A stretch of DNA of 64,000 nt. Source: Algicella marina. GTDB lineage: Bacteria > Pseudomonadota > Alphaproteobacteria > Rhodobacterales > Rhodobacteraceae. The stretch covers positions 3,580,501 to 3,644,500 of the forward strand of contig NZ_CP046620.1 in the NCBI RefSeq assembly GCF_009931615.1. Reading direction: 5' to 3'. Positions within the stretch are counted from its first letter, which is position 1, and each line of letters begins with the position of its first letter. This document shows positions 8,747-19,083 of this stretch, one piece after another. Both the position numbers and the translations under genes were made by a program. The notes below the pieces were generated by a model, which had not been told where the DNA came from, did no database searches, and saw only the letters and a program-made list of their open reading frames with translations.

Positions 8747-9081
8747 GCGATTTCATAGATATCGGCGCGCTGGAGGATATCCGCCCGCAAAGCGCCCGCC
8801 TCGTCCGCACCGCGATGGGCTGCATCGCCGTGTTCCGCACCGCGGACGACGAAGTGTTCGCCCTCGACGACCGCTGCCCGCACAAGGGCGGGCCATTGTC
8901 CAACGGCATCCAGCACGGGCGCTCGATCACCTGCCCGCTGCACAACTGGGTCATCTCGCTCTCGACCGGCATGGCCGAGGGCGCCGATGAAGGCAGCGTG
9001 CGCACCTATCCGGTGCAGGTCTCGGACGGGCGCATCCTGATGGATGCCCGCGCCCTCGCCGAGTCCATGGCCGCGGAATGA
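8743..9081 (+). CDS. nirD: Nitrite reductase small subunit (Rieske-type)
   Basis: A 112-residue NirD protein with a Rieske [2Fe-2S] fold; both ligand boxes are present, CPHKGG and CPLHNW. Some NirD proteins have lost these cysteines, so an intact cluster is worth noting. It pairs with NirB. Start and stop both sit in 4-base ATGA overlaps with nirB and nasA, which implies translational coupling. Confidence 0.95.
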   Translation: MSDFIDIGALEDIRPQSARLVRTAMGCIAVFRTADDEVFALDDRCPHKGGPLSNGIQHGRSITCPLHNWVISLSTGMAEGADEGSVRTYPVQVSDGRILMDARALAESMAAE

Positions 9082-11708
9082 GCGGCGCGGGCCCGATCCG
9101 CACCACCTGCCCCTATTGCGGGGTCGGCTGCGGTGTGCTGGTCACACCCGACGGCAAGGGCGGCGCCACGGTCGCGGGCGATACCGCCCACCCCGCCAAC
9201 TACGGCCGCCTCTGCTCCAAGGGTCTGGCACTCGGCGAAACGCTCGGCCTGCACGACCGCATCCTCGCCCCACGCTTCCACAACCGCGAAACGGACTGGG
9301 ACGAGGCGCTCGACACGGTGGCGGAGAAATTCTCCACCGCGATCCGCGATCACGGCCCCGACAGCGTAGCCTTCTACGTCTCGGGCCAGTTCCTGACCGA
9401 GGATTACTACGTCGCCAACAAGCTGATGAAGGGCTACATCGGCTCGGCCAACATCGACACCAATTCGCGGCTCTGCATGGCGTCCTCCGTCGCCGGCCAC
9501 AAGCGTGCCTTCGGAGCTGATACCGTGCCCGGCACCTACGAGGATCTGGAGGAAGCGGACGTTATCGTCCTCGTCGGTTCCAACCTGGCATGGTGCCACC
9601 CCGTCCTCTTCCAGCGCATCCTCGCCGCCCGCCAGCAGCGCCCGATCACCCTTGTTACCGTCGATCCGCGCCGAACCGCCACGGCCGAAAGCAGCGATAT
9701 GCATCTGGCAATCGCACCCGGCACGGACACCTCGCTTTTCAATGGCCTTCTGCATCGAATCGCGGCCGAAGGTGCGGTGAATGGTGATTTCGTCACCCGC
9801 CACGTCGAGGGCCTGTCCGAAGCGGTGGCCGCCGCCTGTGACATGCCGCTGGAAGCGGTGGCAAGTGTCACCGGCGTCGACACCAATCTTCTAGACGAAT
9901 TCTTCAGCCTCTGGACCGGTACCGAAAAGGTCGTCACCGTCTATTCGCAAGGCGTCAATCAGGCCAGCGACGGCACTGACAAGGTCAGTGCGATCATCAA
10001 TTGCCATCTCGCAACCGGTCGTATCGGACGCCCGGGCATGGGTCCGTTTTCCGTCACAGGCCAGCCGAATGCCATGGGCGGGCGGGAAGTCGGCGGGCTG
10101 TCCAACATGCTTGCCGCGCATCTCGATATCGAGAATTCGAACCACCGCGCCCTTGTTCGCGGCTTCTGGAACGCCCCGGCGATGCCGGAAAAGTCCGGTC
10201 TGAAGGCAGTCGACATGTTTGACGCCTGTGCCACAGGTCAGATCAAGGCACTCTGGATCATGTGCACCAACCCGGCCGTGTCGCTGCCCCGTGCCAACCA
10301 CGTTCGCGACGCTATCGAGGCATGTGATTTTGTCGTGGTGTCCGACATCACCGAGACAGACACCACCCGTATCGCCGATCTCGTTCTGCCGGCAACCGGA
10401 TGGGGGGAAAAGGACGGCACCGTCACCAACTCCGAACGCCGCATCTCCCGCCAGCGCCCGTTCCTGCCGGCACCCGGCGTAGCCCGGCATGACTGGCAGG
10501 CGATCTGCGGCGTCGCCCGGCGCATGGGCTTTGGCGACGCGTTTGACTACCAGAACCCGGCCGAGATCTTTGCCGAACACGCTGCCCTCTCCGGTCTCGC
10601 CGCCCGTGCGGGCCGGGATTTCGATGTTTCCGGTTTTGCCTCGCAGACCTACGATGACATCGAACCGCAGCTCTGGCCCAGCCCCGGCACCGGTACCGCA
10701 GACGAAAGGTTCTTCGCCGACGGTGGCTTCTACCACCCCGACGGCATGGCCCGCATGGTCGCCGTCCATCCTCGCACCAGCCCGAATATCACCGGGCCTG
10801 AATACCCCTTCATTCTGAACACTGGTCGCATCCGCGACCAGTGGCACACGATGACACGCACCGCGCGTTCCGCACGGTTGTCGCGCCACCTCGCCGAACC
10901 TTTCGTCGAGATCCATCCCGATGACGCCCATGCCAACGGCATCGCCCCCGCCGATCTGGTAGAGGTGGCAAGCCAGCACGGCGGCATCGTCGCCCGCGCA
11001 CTGGTAACGGACAGAACCCCGCGCGGCACCCTGTTCGCACCGATGCACTGGACAGCCCACTGGACTGCGCTCGGCCGCGTCGATGCCGTCATGGCGGCAG
11101 TGACGGACCCGACATCCGGCCAGCCGGAGCTGAAACGCACGGCCGTGTGCCTGCGAAAGGCAACGATGGATTGGCACGCCTTCGCCGTGACCCGCAACGA
11201 ACCGTTTCCGGCCGTTGACTACTGGGCCAAGGCCCGTGCCGACGGTGGCTGGACGGTCGAACTCGCGGGGACGGGCGCCCTGCCGGAAGCGGAAGGATTT
11301 CTAAGACAAATGGCCGGTGCACCGGAGGCCGCGGCGATGACCATGGCCGATCCCTCTCGCGGTGGCATGCGGGTCGCCCTGTTCGATGGCCCGGTGCTCG
11401 TTGCCGCGCTGTTCCTCTCCCGCCGGCCGGTTGCCGTTTCCCGCGCCTACCTCGCCGACGCACTGAAGAGCGACGTTCCGGACATTCTCCCCGGCCACCC
11501 CGGCAGCGGCAGGCCGGATCCGGGTGCAATCGTCTGCTCCTGTTTCGGCGTCGGCATCAACACCATCCGCGAGGCCATCGTTTCCCGTCGTCTGACATCT
11601 GTCGCCGAGATCGGCGAGGCCCTTCAGGCGGGCACCAACTGCGGCACCTGTCGGGCCGAACTGAAAACCATCCTCGACCGCACGGACCTTCCCCTCGCTG
11701 CCGAATAA
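9078..11708 (+). CDS. nasA: Assimilatory nitrate reductase, Mo-bisMGD subunit with C-terminal BFD domain
   Basis: An 876-residue cytosolic nitrate reductase (NasA/NasC type) converting nitrate to nitrite. [4Fe-4S] ligands C11, C14, C18 and C46 lie in CPYCGVGC and GRLCSKG. Then follow molybdopterin oxidoreductase domains, the dinucleotide-binding domain (starting near GPEYPFILNTGRIRDQWHT) and a BFD-like [2Fe-2S] domain at the C-terminus with C820, C822, C855 and C858. No separate ferredoxin or flavoprotein reductase gene for it is seen nearby. Its electron donor could therefore be NirB's flavoprotein half or a ferredoxin encoded elsewhere; this is inference. ATG overlaps the nirD stop. Confidence 0.95.
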   Translation: MSGAGPIRTTCPYCGVGCGVLVTPDGKGGATVAGDTAHPANYGRLCSKGLALGETLGLHDRILAPRFHNRETDWDEALDTVAEKFSTAIRDHGPDSVAFYVSGQFLTEDYYVANKLMKGYIGSANIDTNSRLCMASSVAGHKRAFGADTVPGTYEDLEEADVIVLVGSNLAWCHPVLFQRILAARQQRPITLVTVDPRRTATAESSDMHLAIAPGTDTSLFNGLLHRIAAEGAVNGDFVTRHVEGLSEAVAAACDMPLEAVASVTGVDTNLLDEFFSLWTGTEKVVTVYSQGVNQASDGTDKVSAIINCHLATGRIGRPGMGPFSVTGQPNAMGGREVGGLSNMLAAHLDIENSNHRALVRGFWNAPAMPEKSGLKAVDMFDACATGQIKALWIMCTNPAVSLPRANHVRDAIEACDFVVVSDITETDTTRIADLVLPATGWGEKDGTVTNSERRISRQRPFLPAPGVARHDWQAICGVARRMGFGDAFDYQNPAEIFAEHAALSGLAARAGRDFDVSGFASQTYDDIEPQLWPSPGTGTADERFFADGGFYHPDGMARMVAVHPRTSPNITGPEYPFILNTGRIRDQWHTMTRTARSARLSRHLAEPFVEIHPDDAHANGIAPADLVEVASQHGGIVARALVTDRTPRGTLFAPMHWTAHWTALGRVDAVMAAVTDPTSGQPELKRTAVCLRKATMDWHAFAVTRNEPFPAVDYWAKARADGGWTVELAGTGALPEAEGFLRQMAGAPEAAAMTMADPSRGGMRVALFDGPVLVAALFLSRRPVAVSRAYLADALKSDVPDILPGHPGSGRPDPGAIVCSCFGVGINTIREAIVSRRLTSVAEIGEALQAGTNCGTCRAELKTILDRTDLPLAAE

Positions 11709-11719
11709 GGAGCAAACCG

Positions 11720-13123
11720 ATGAAGACTTTTCCGATGTTCCTCCGCATGGCGGGCCGCGATGTCGTCATCCTCGGCGGTGGCGAAGAGGCGGCGCAGAAA
11801 ACCCGCCTGATGCTGAAGACGGAGGCCACGATTATCGTAGCCGCCCCGGCCTTGGAGCCGGAGTTGTCCGCCCTTGCTGCCGGTGGTCGCATCCGCCATC
11901 ACACCGGCCCCGTCGATGCTGCGCTGCTCGCCAACGCCGCGCTTGTCTTCGCCGCCTCCGGCTGCCCCGGCACCGACGCGGCGCATGCCAGGCTTGCCCG
12001 CGCGCTCGGTCGGGTCGTGAACGCCGTCGATCAGCCCGATCTCTGCGATGCGTTCACCCCAAGTTTGGTGGACCGTGATCCCGTCGTCGTCGCTATCGGC
12101 ACCGAAGGTACGGCACCGATCTTGGCGCGCCAGATCAAGACACAGGTCGAAGCGATGCTGGAGCCGCGTCTCGGCGATCTCGCGGCCTTCGCCGGGCGGA
12201 TGCGCGAAGCCGTGGCCGTGGCCGTGCCCCGCACTGGCCGCCGCAAATTCTGGAACTGGGTTTTTGCCGGCAGTCCGCGCCACGCTCATGGCCGCGGCGC
12301 ACAGGCTCATGCCTATGCTGCCGTGAAGCAGGCCGTTGCCAAAGGCGCGGCCCCAGTCGATGAGGCCGGGGAAGGGGTGGTTTCACTCGTCGGTGCTGGC
12401 CCCGGCTCAGGTGATCTGATCACGCTGCGCGGCGTCCAGCGTCTGCAGGAGGCCGACATCATCCTGCATGACAGATTGGTCGGTGCCGAGGTGCTGGAGC
12501 TTGCCCGACGCGATGCAGAACGGATCTGCGTTGGCAAGGCATCCGGCGATGCCGCCCTGCCGGACCGTTGGAGCCAGGAGCGTATCAACCGCCTGATCGT
12601 CGCGGAGGCGCGCAGGGGCAGGCGGGTCGTTCGCCTCAAATGCGGCGATCCCGGCATTTTCGCGCGCGGTGCAGAGGAGGCCGCGGCCTGCAGGGCTGCC
12701 GGTATCAATTGTGAAATCGTGCCGGGCATCACCTCAGCCAGCGCCGCAATGGCCGCTTCCGGCGGGTTCCTGACCGAACGCGGCGAGGTAGACACCCTCG
12801 TCCTGACGACGGCTACCGGTTCGGATGGCGGGCTTCCCCCCGCTTTCGGCACGAACTACGCACCCGGGACGCAATACGCCGTCTACATGGGTGTCGGTGC
12901 CGCAGCCCGGATCGAGGCGGAACTCGTCACTCCTCAGAGTGCCGGCCACGCCGTCACCATCGTCCAGTCCGCAAGCCACTCTGACCAACGCATCGTACAG
13001 TGCACTCTCGGCACCTTGTCAGAGACGGTCCGCAGCGTGGGCATCGCCGCCCCGGCGATCATCCTGATCCGCAATCCCAAAGAGGCTGTTGCTGTCGAAC
13101 GGCAAATGGAAGTGGCAGGCTGA
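11720..13123 (+). CDS. cysG: Siroheme synthase (CysG type: dehydrogenase/ferrochelatase plus methyltransferase)
   Basis: A 467-residue fusion making sirohaem from uroporphyrinogen III. Residues 1 to about 205 form the Met8/CysG_N-like NAD-dependent dehydrogenase/ferrochelatase (FLRMAGRDVVILGGGEEAAQ, VNAVDQPDLCDAFTPS). From about 220 follows the SAM-dependent uroporphyrinogen methyltransferase (LVGAGPGSGDLITLRG, GDPGIFARGAEE). It lies 11 bases after nasA behind AAGGAG and closes the operon. It supplies the cofactor used by NirB. Its stop lies 7 bases from the stop of the convergent kinase gene, so no terminator fits between them. Confidence 0.94.
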   Translation: MKTFPMFLRMAGRDVVILGGGEEAAQKTRLMLKTEATIIVAAPALEPELSALAAGGRIRHHTGPVDAALLANAALVFAASGCPGTDAAHARLARALGRVVNAVDQPDLCDAFTPSLVDRDPVVVAIGTEGTAPILARQIKTQVEAMLEPRLGDLAAFAGRMREAVAVAVPRTGRRKFWNWVFAGSPRHAHGRGAQAHAYAAVKQAVAKGAAPVDEAGEGVVSLVGAGPGSGDLITLRGVQRLQEADIILHDRLVGAEVLELARRDAERICVGKASGDAALPDRWSQERINRLIVAEARRGRRVVRLKCGDPGIFARGAEEAAACRAAGINCEIVPGITSASAAMAASGGFLTERGEVDTLVLTTATGSDGGLPPAFGTNYAPGTQYAVYMGVGAAARIEAELVTPQSAGHAVTIVQSASHSDQRIVQCTLGTLSETVRSVGIAAPAIILIRNPKEAVAVERQMEVAG

Positions 13124-13130
13124 CGCCTGT

Positions 13131-14363
13131 TCACCTGCCGGGCAGGCGCACCACGAAATCGGCGCCATCACTCGGCGCGCCGCGAACCTCGATTGAGCCA
13201 CCGTGGTTGTGGACGATCCGCCGACACAGCGTCAGCCCGACGCCTGAGCCAGGATAGTCCTCGTACCCGTGCAACCGCCCGAACAATCGGAACACCTGCT
13301 GGCGGCAGTCCCTCGGGATGCCAATCCCGTTGTCAGCGAAACTGATGACTTCCATTCCATGCTCATCCCGGCCGAGCCAGCGGATGGAGAGTTCCGGTTT
13401 CCGCTCTGAGGATCGGAATTTCAGTGCATTATCGATCAGGTTCCGGAATAACATGGCCATCTGTTCCGGCACGCCGTCGATCTCCGGCAGAAGTCCGAAA
13501 GAGATCGTTGCGTCCAGTGTCTCTACCTGCATCTTCCGCAGTTCATCCGCCAAGACTTCCGACAGTGCTACACACTCTCGGTTCATGGTATCGGAAATGA
13601 CCGTTGAGTAGACGTGAACGTCCTGCAGGATCTTACTCAACCGCGCGCTGGTCTGTCCGGCCATTTCCAGCAGCATCGCCGTCTCTTCATCCAGGTTGAC
13701 ACTGGCCTCGATCTCCAGTTCGGAAACGATCAGGCTCAACGTGTTCGCCGGTGACTTCAGGTCGTGCGAGAGCGCGAAGCAGATTTCTGCATGTTCCTTG
13801 TTGGCGGCACTCAGGCTCCGGCCGCGCGCCGCCAAGGCTTTCGTCAGGTCGTCCACCTCGGCTTCCAGTTGCCCGCATCGGCGCGTTTGCATGGCCAGCC
13901 GGACCTCGCCGTCATTCACCTGTTGCCGCGCGCCGTCCAGCGCTTCCTCGATTCGAGCTAGGTCGTCGTCCACATGCTGAAATGCGTGTGCATCTGTCTT
14001 GGCAATGCGGCGCAGATCTCGGAATATGAAATGGTGAACAATCCAGAGGGTTCCGCCGGCGAACAAAGCCATACACGCAAGGTTGATGAACAGCAGCCGC
14101 CCGCCATCTGCCGGACCGGTATCTCCGATCTGTATCCATGTGAGGACGCCGGCCAGCAAAACGCCGAGCGCGGCCATCCAGCACGTGATGCGCCGGAGCG
14201 GCCCCGTCGCAGTTCGGACCTGCCGTGCGTCATTGTCGCGCCAACCGTCATTGCCAGACGCTACCCCGTGGCTGTCAGTCATCGAAAACACCGTCCGGTT
14301 GTTTGGCAAGTAGTCGGTTGGGGTTGCGGCGAAGTCGCAGATTTGTCCGGTTGCGGGTTTCAT
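13131..14363 (-). CDS. Membrane histidine kinase, orphan
   Basis: About 410 residues. Two membrane segments (roughly residues 60-80 and 90-115) flank a very short periplasmic part, followed by a predicted coiled coil (about 130-190), a HisKA domain with H-box ALSHDLKSPANT and an HATPase domain (LFRNLIDNALKF, FADNGIGIP, GSGVGLTLC). The large periplasmic sensing domain is missing, so the signal may be membrane-borne or cytosolic. No response regulator gene is next to it. The start is uncertain: ATG at 14363 is used, but ATG at 14282 (MTDSHG) also works. It converges on the siroheme synthase gene. Confidence 0.88.
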   Translation of the reverse strand: MKPATGQICDFAATPTDYLPNNRTVFSMTDSHGVASGNDGWRDNDARQVRTATGPLRRITCWMAALGVLLAGVLTWIQIGDTGPADGGRLLFINLACMALFAGGTLWIVHHFIFRDLRRIAKTDAHAFQHVDDDLARIEEALDGARQQVNDGEVRLAMQTRRCGQLEAEVDDLTKALAARGRSLSAANKEHAEICFALSHDLKSPANTLSLIVSELEIEASVNLDEETAMLLEMAGQTSARLSKILQDVHVYSTVISDTMNRECVALSEVLADELRKMQVETLDATISFGLLPEIDGVPEQMAMLFRNLIDNALKFRSSERKPELSIRWLGRDEHGMEVISFADNGIGIPRDCRQQVFRLFGRLHGYEDYPGSGVGLTLCRRIVHNHGGSIEVRGAPSDGADFVVRLPGR

Positions 14364-14507
14364 CAAACATCTTCTGGTCTCTGCGGTTCAAATTAACTAA
14401 TTCGGAATGACTTATTCTAGCCAATCCAAACCGCTTTGGCAAATCGGATATATGCACAAATCAAATAAGCTGATTTCGGCAGGCCCGGCGAAGGTCTCTG
14501 ACGCTGC

Positions 14508-16541
14508 CTAAAGGGCGGCAGCGACTCGTGCGCCCTGGTCGATCGCCCGCTTGGCATCCAGTTCCGCCGCGACGTCTGCACCGCCGATCACGTGCACTGG
14601 CCGGCCCAGGGCCGCCAGTTCCTCGGCAAGACTGCGCTCCGGAACCTGGCCGGCACACAGTACCACGGTATCTACCTCCAGCCAGCGCGGATTCTCCCTT
14701 GCCTCGCCTGTGGATATTCGCAGCCCCCGCGGCCCGATTTCCTCGTAGTTGACGCCACCAAGCATCTCCACGCCTTTCATCTTGAGGCTGGCCCGGTGAA
14801 TCCATCCGGTCGTCTTGCCCAGTCCCTTGCCCAGTTTCTGGGCCTTGCGCTGACACAGAACGATGCTGCGCGCCGGTGGTTCAGGGGCCGGTCCCTCCGG
14901 CGCCAGGCCGGAACGCGCATCCCATGGCGGCACTACGCCCCATTCCCTCCGCCACAGCGCCACGTCCTCCGCCGGGCTGACGCCCTGGTGCGCCAGATAC
15001 TCTGCCACGTCGAAGCCGATGCCCCCGGCGCCGACGATCGCCACCCGCGAACCGACGTCGGCGCCACCGCGCAGCACGTCGATGTAGTTCACCACGTTGG
15101 GTCCGTTCTGCCCCGGTATCTCCGGATCACGCGGCAGCACCCCTGTCGCCACGATCACGGCGTCGAACCCTTCCAGCGCTGCGGCATCCGCCCGCTGGCC
15201 AAGCCGCACCTCCACCTGCCGCTCCGTCAGCATCCGCGCGAAATAGTCGACAAGACCGAAGAATTCCTCCTTCCCCGGCACCTGCTTTGCCATGTTGAGC
15301 TGCCCGCCGATCTCCTCCGCCGCATCGAACAGCACCACGCTGTGGCCCCGCTCCGCCGCCACCAGCGCTGCCGAGAGCCCGGCCGGTCCGGCACCGACCA
15401 CGGCGATCCTCCGCGCCGTTTCTGCCGGTTCGTACCGCAATTCCGTCTCGTGGCAGGCCCGCGGGTTCACGAGGCACGTCGAAACCTTCAGTTCGAAAGT
15501 ATGGTCGAGACAGGCCTGGTTGCAGGCAATGCAAGGCGCAATCGTGCCCGCCGCACCGCGATCCGCCTTGGCCACGAAATCCGGGTCCGCGAGAAAGGGC
15601 CGTGCCATGCTCACCATGTCGGCACAACCATCCGCCAGCACGGCTTCGGCAACCGCCGGAGTGTTGATCCGGTTGGACGTGATCAGCGGGATGGCGACTG
15701 AGCCCATCATCCGCCGTGTCACATCGGCAAAGGCCCGCCGCGGCACGCTGGTCGCGATCGTCGGCACACGCGCCTCGTGCCAGCCGATTCCGGTGTTGAT
15801 GATCGAGGCGCCTGCCGCCTCCACCGCCTGCGCAAGCTGCACCACTTCCCCCCAGGTGGAGCCATCGGGCACGAGATCAATCATCGACAGCCGGAAAATG
15901 ATGATGAAATCTGTACCCACCGCCGCCCTGCAGCGTCGCACGACCTCCACCGGCAGTCGCATCCTGTTCTCGTAGGCGCCGCCCCAATCGTCGCTGCGCC
16001 TGTTGGTGTGGGTCACAAGAAACTGGTTCAGGAAGTAACCCTCCGAACCCATGATCTCGATACCGTCGTAACCCGCCTCCCGCGCCCGCGCCGCAGCCGT
16101 GGCGATATCCGCGATCTGCTTCTCGATGCCGTCCGCATCCAGTTCCGCCGGCGGAAAGGGCGATATCGGCGATTTGACAGGGCTCGGCGCCACACATTTA
16201 GGGCTGTAGGCGTACCGTCCTGCGTGCAGAATCTGCATGGCGATCCGCCCGCCGGCCTCATGTACCCGGTCGGTCACCACCCGGTGATTGGCGACATCAT
16301 CGCTGGTGAACAGCCCGGCCGCGCCCGGCAGCACTCCACCCTCGGCATTGGGGGCCATCCCGCCCGTCACCATCAGCCCGGCCCCTCCACGGGTCCGCGC
16401 CGCGAAATACTCGGCGATACGGTTCCAGTCGCCGCGCTCTTCCAGCCCGGTGTGCATCGACCCCATCAGGATTCGGTTTGGCAACACCACATGGCCAAGA
16501 TCGAGCGGTCGAAAAATATGCGGGTAGTGCGGGTGGGCCAT
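14508..16541 (-). CDS. fadH: NADPH-dependent 2,4-dienoyl-CoA reductase (FadH-like, OYE family)
   Basis: A 677-residue flavoenzyme of the FadH/trimethylamine-dehydrogenase family. The N-terminal FMN TIM barrel (PLDLGHVVLPNRILMGSMHT) is followed by the [4Fe-4S] cysteines of CIACNQACLDH and a downstream STCLVNP, then FAD and NADPH domains (VVGAGPAGLSAALVAAERGH, VAIVGAGGIGFDVAEYL). The expected reaction is reduction of 2,4-dienoyl-CoA in beta-oxidation of polyunsaturated fatty acids. The length matches FadH. GGAGG just upstream of 16541 supports this ATG over one 13 codons earlier. Confidence 0.9.
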   Translation of the reverse strand: MAHPHYPHIFRPLDLGHVVLPNRILMGSMHTGLEERGDWNRIAEYFAARTRGGAGLMVTGGMAPNAEGGVLPGAAGLFTSDDVANHRVVTDRVHEAGGRIAMQILHAGRYAYSPKCVAPSPVKSPISPFPPAELDADGIEKQIADIATAAARAREAGYDGIEIMGSEGYFLNQFLVTHTNRRSDDWGGAYENRMRLPVEVVRRCRAAVGTDFIIIFRLSMIDLVPDGSTWGEVVQLAQAVEAAGASIINTGIGWHEARVPTIATSVPRRAFADVTRRMMGSVAIPLITSNRINTPAVAEAVLADGCADMVSMARPFLADPDFVAKADRGAAGTIAPCIACNQACLDHTFELKVSTCLVNPRACHETELRYEPAETARRIAVVGAGPAGLSAALVAAERGHSVVLFDAAEEIGGQLNMAKQVPGKEEFFGLVDYFARMLTERQVEVRLGQRADAAALEGFDAVIVATGVLPRDPEIPGQNGPNVVNYIDVLRGGADVGSRVAIVGAGGIGFDVAEYLAHQGVSPAEDVALWRREWGVVPPWDARSGLAPEGPAPEPPARSIVLCQRKAQKLGKGLGKTTGWIHRASLKMKGVEMLGGVNYEEIGPRGLRISTGEARENPRWLEVDTVVLCAGQVPERSLAEELAALGRPVHVIGGADVAAELDAKRAIDQGARVAAAL

Positions 16542-16607
16542 GGCGTCCTCCGGGTATTTTCGGCCACTGTGCCGAAACACCCCCGCCGTGTCACGCCGGA
16601 CGCGGCG

Positions 16608-17333
16608 TCAGAGAGCCGCGTCCACTACCTCGGTGACGGTTTCCGGAGGCGCATTCGCCGCCCTTGTCCGCCCGGCCAGTTCCCGCAGCAATTCCCGCGC
16701 GGCCGCGTCACTCAGCCCGCCGCGCTGGAAACCGTTGACTGTGCCGAACATCAGCCGTCCGCCCGCCTCGAAGAAGCCGCGCCAGAACACCGGCGAGGCC
16801 CCGGGAATCGGTGATGGGCCCGTATCCTCGATTTTGATGAACAGGATTCCATCGGCAATGTCGCTCTCCAGTACCTTCACCGCCTCCGGATCGCCGCTCT
16901 TGCCAAGGGTCACCACCCCCGGCCCGTCGACGAGGAAAGCCTGCAGAGCCTCCAGGCTGCCAGGCACACCGTCGGTGCCGACATTGGCTGAGATCACGGC
17001 GCTTATCGGATCACCTTCGACGGCAACCGCATTCAGCACCGCGCAGTCTCCAAACAACAGGAACCCTCCCGCCTTCGTCACGTCCACCGATTGCGGATCG
17101 ACGCAGAAGCCGCCGGGCGCCACCACCGTCAGCCGCTCGCCTGCCACACGCAGGTTGGCGCGGTCGGTGGCGGGAATGGAGACGGCACAGGCCGCGAGCA
17201 CCAGCACCAGGGAAACCGGCAGCAAGGCCTTGGTTTCCCGGGTGCCCTTCACTGTCGCAGGAAAATTCTGCCGCGCCCCTGTGGTCACAACGGCGCGGAA
17301 TCTGGCAAGACCGCTCCGCTCAAAGATCGACAT
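16608..17333 (-). CDS. Small lipoprotein of unknown function downstream of ilvD
   Basis: A protein of 241 residues not recognised by family. A hydrophobic segment [13 protein letters not shown] ends in a lipobox cysteine near residue 49, preceded by an unusually long, basic N-terminus if the ATG at 17333 is right. That ATG has a good GGAGAAG site and overlaps the ilvD end by 14 bases. A GTG at 17252 would give a normal-length lipoprotein signal but has no visible ribosome site. The mature part has [12 protein letters not shown] and [11 protein letters not shown], with a possible disulfide pair. It is probably translated with ilvD. Function not assigned. Confidence 0.7.
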   Translation of the reverse strand: MSIFERSGLARFRAVVTTGARQNFPATVKGTRETKALLPVSLVLVLAACAVSIPATDRANLRVAGERLTVVAPGGFCVDPQSVDVTKAGGFLLFGDCAVLNAVAVEGDPISAVISANVGTDGVPGSLEALQAFLVDGPGVVTLGKSGDPEAVKVLESDIADGILFIKIEDTGPSPIPGASPVFWRGFFEAGGRLMFGTVNGFQRGGLSDAAARELLRELAGRTRAANAPPETVTEVVDAAL

Positions 17334-19083
17334 ACTGATGCTTCTCCGCCGCACCGCCGGGATGGGTGACGGCGCCCTTGTAGGTTTCGCCGACCAGTTG
17401 CGCGTATTTCCAGAGTGCGCCGGAAGCATAGAGCGTTTCCCGCGGCCCGGCCCAGTTTTCCTTGCGGCTGGCCAGTTCCTCGTCGGTCAGCGCCACCGAA
17501 ATCTCACCCTTGATCGCGTCGATGGTGATTTCGTCGCCGTTCTTCAACAGCGCGATCGGACCGCCATGAGCCGATTCCGGTCCGACATGGCCGACACAGA
17601 AGCCGCGCGTTGCCCCCGAGAACCGACCGTCGGTGATCAGCGCCACCTTCTTGCCCATTCCCTGGCCGGAGAGAGCAGCCGTGGTCGCCAGCATCTCACG
17701 CATGCCCGGTCCGCCGGCCGGGCCCTCGTTGCGGATGACGATTACCTCGCCTTCCTTGTACTCGCGCTTCTGCACGGCGGCGAAGGCATCTTCCTCGCAT
17801 TCGAACACCCGCGCAGGGCCGGTAAACACCTGATTTTCCGGCGCAATCCCGGCCACCTTCACGATGGCCCCTGTCGGCGCAAGGTTGCCTTTCAGCCCGA
17901 CGACACCGCCTGTCTTGGTGATCGGGGTTTCGATCGGGTAGATCACGCGACCGTCGGCCTCGCGTTCGATCAGGGCCAGTTCCTCGCCGATGGACCGGCC
18001 GGTTGCCGTCATGCAGTCCTCGTGGATAAGGCCTGCCTTGCGCAGTTCTTTCATCACTACGGGGATGCCACCGGCATCGTACAGGTCCTTGGCAACAAAC
18101 TGGCCGCCGGGCTTGAGATCGACGAAATAGGGCGTGTCGCGGAAAATCTCGCAAACATCCTCCAGGAAGAAGTCGATCCCCGCTTCATGCGCAATCGCCG
18201 GCAGGTGCAGGCCGGCATTGGTGGAGCCGCCGGTACAGGCGACGACGCGCGCCGCATTCTCCAGGCTCTGGCGTGTCACCACGTCACGGGCGCGGATGTT
18301 CTTTTCGAGCAGATTCATCACCGCCTGGCCCGAGGCTTCCGAATACTGATCGCGACTCTCATAGGGCGCGGGCATTCCGGAAGAGTTCATCAGCGCGAGC
18401 CCGATCGCCTCGGAAACGCAGGCCATGGTGTTGGCTGTGAACTGGCCGCCGCAGGCGCCCGCGCTGGGGCAGGCAACCCGTTCCAGCATGTCCAGCGCCT
18501 TGTCGGAAAGCTCGTGGTTCTGATGGCGGCCGACCGCCTCGAACATGTCCTGTACCGTCAGATCGCGGGAGCGGAAATCCTCTGGAATTTCATCAACCTG
18601 TGGGGCCTTGCCCGGAAGGATCGACCCACCGTAGATGAACACGGACGGCACGTTCAGCCGCACCATAGCCATCATCATGCCTGGCAACGACTTGTCGCAC
18701 CCCGCCAGCCCGACAAGCGCGTCGTAACAGTGCCCGCGCATCGTCAACTCGACGGTATCCGCAATCGCCTCGCGACTGGCGAGCGAGGAGCGCATACCCT
18801 CGTGCCCCATGGCGATGCCATCGGTTACGGTGATTGTCGTGAACTCGCGCGGCGTCCCCATCGCGGCCTTCACGCCGAGTTTTACCGCTTGTGCCTGCCG
18901 GTTCAGTGCAATGTTGCACGGTGCTGCCTCGTTCCAGCATGTTGCCACGCCCACCAGCGGCTGGTGAATCTCCACGTCGCTCAGTCCCATCGCGTACAGG
19001 TAAGACCGGTGCGGTGCCCGCTCCGGTCCTTCCGTCACGTGACGGCTGGGCAGTTTGCTCTTGTTGAAACGTGGCGCGTCCAT
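17320..19083 (-). CDS. ilvD: Dihydroxy-acid dehydratase
   Basis: A 587-residue IlvD catalysing dehydration of 2,3-dihydroxy-isovalerate or -methylvalerate in valine/isoleucine synthesis. Iron-sulfur cysteines are in [24 protein letters not shown] and SAGACGGQF, and the whole length matches the family. The ATG is at 19083 behind GGAGGATC. A long self-complementary region lies upstream and a lipoprotein gene overlaps its end. Confidence 0.96.
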   Translation of the reverse strand: MDAPRFNKSKLPSRHVTEGPERAPHRSYLYAMGLSDVEIHQPLVGVATCWNEAAPCNIALNRQAQAVKLGVKAAMGTPREFTTITVTDGIAMGHEGMRSSLASREAIADTVELTMRGHCYDALVGLAGCDKSLPGMMMAMVRLNVPSVFIYGGSILPGKAPQVDEIPEDFRSRDLTVQDMFEAVGRHQNHELSDKALDMLERVACPSAGACGGQFTANTMACVSEAIGLALMNSSGMPAPYESRDQYSEASGQAVMNLLEKNIRARDVVTRQSLENAARVVACTGGSTNAGLHLPAIAHEAGIDFFLEDVCEIFRDTPYFVDLKPGGQFVAKDLYDAGGIPVVMKELRKAGLIHEDCMTATGRSIGEELALIEREADGRVIYPIETPITKTGGVVGLKGNLAPTGAIVKVAGIAPENQVFTGPARVFECEEDAFAAVQKREYKEGEVIVIRNEGPAGGPGMREMLATTAALSGQGMGKKVALITDGRFSGATRGFCVGHVGPESAHGGPIALLKNGDEITIDAIKGEISVALTDEELASRKENWAGPRETLYASGALWKYAQLVGETYKGAVTHPGGAAEKHQYVDL

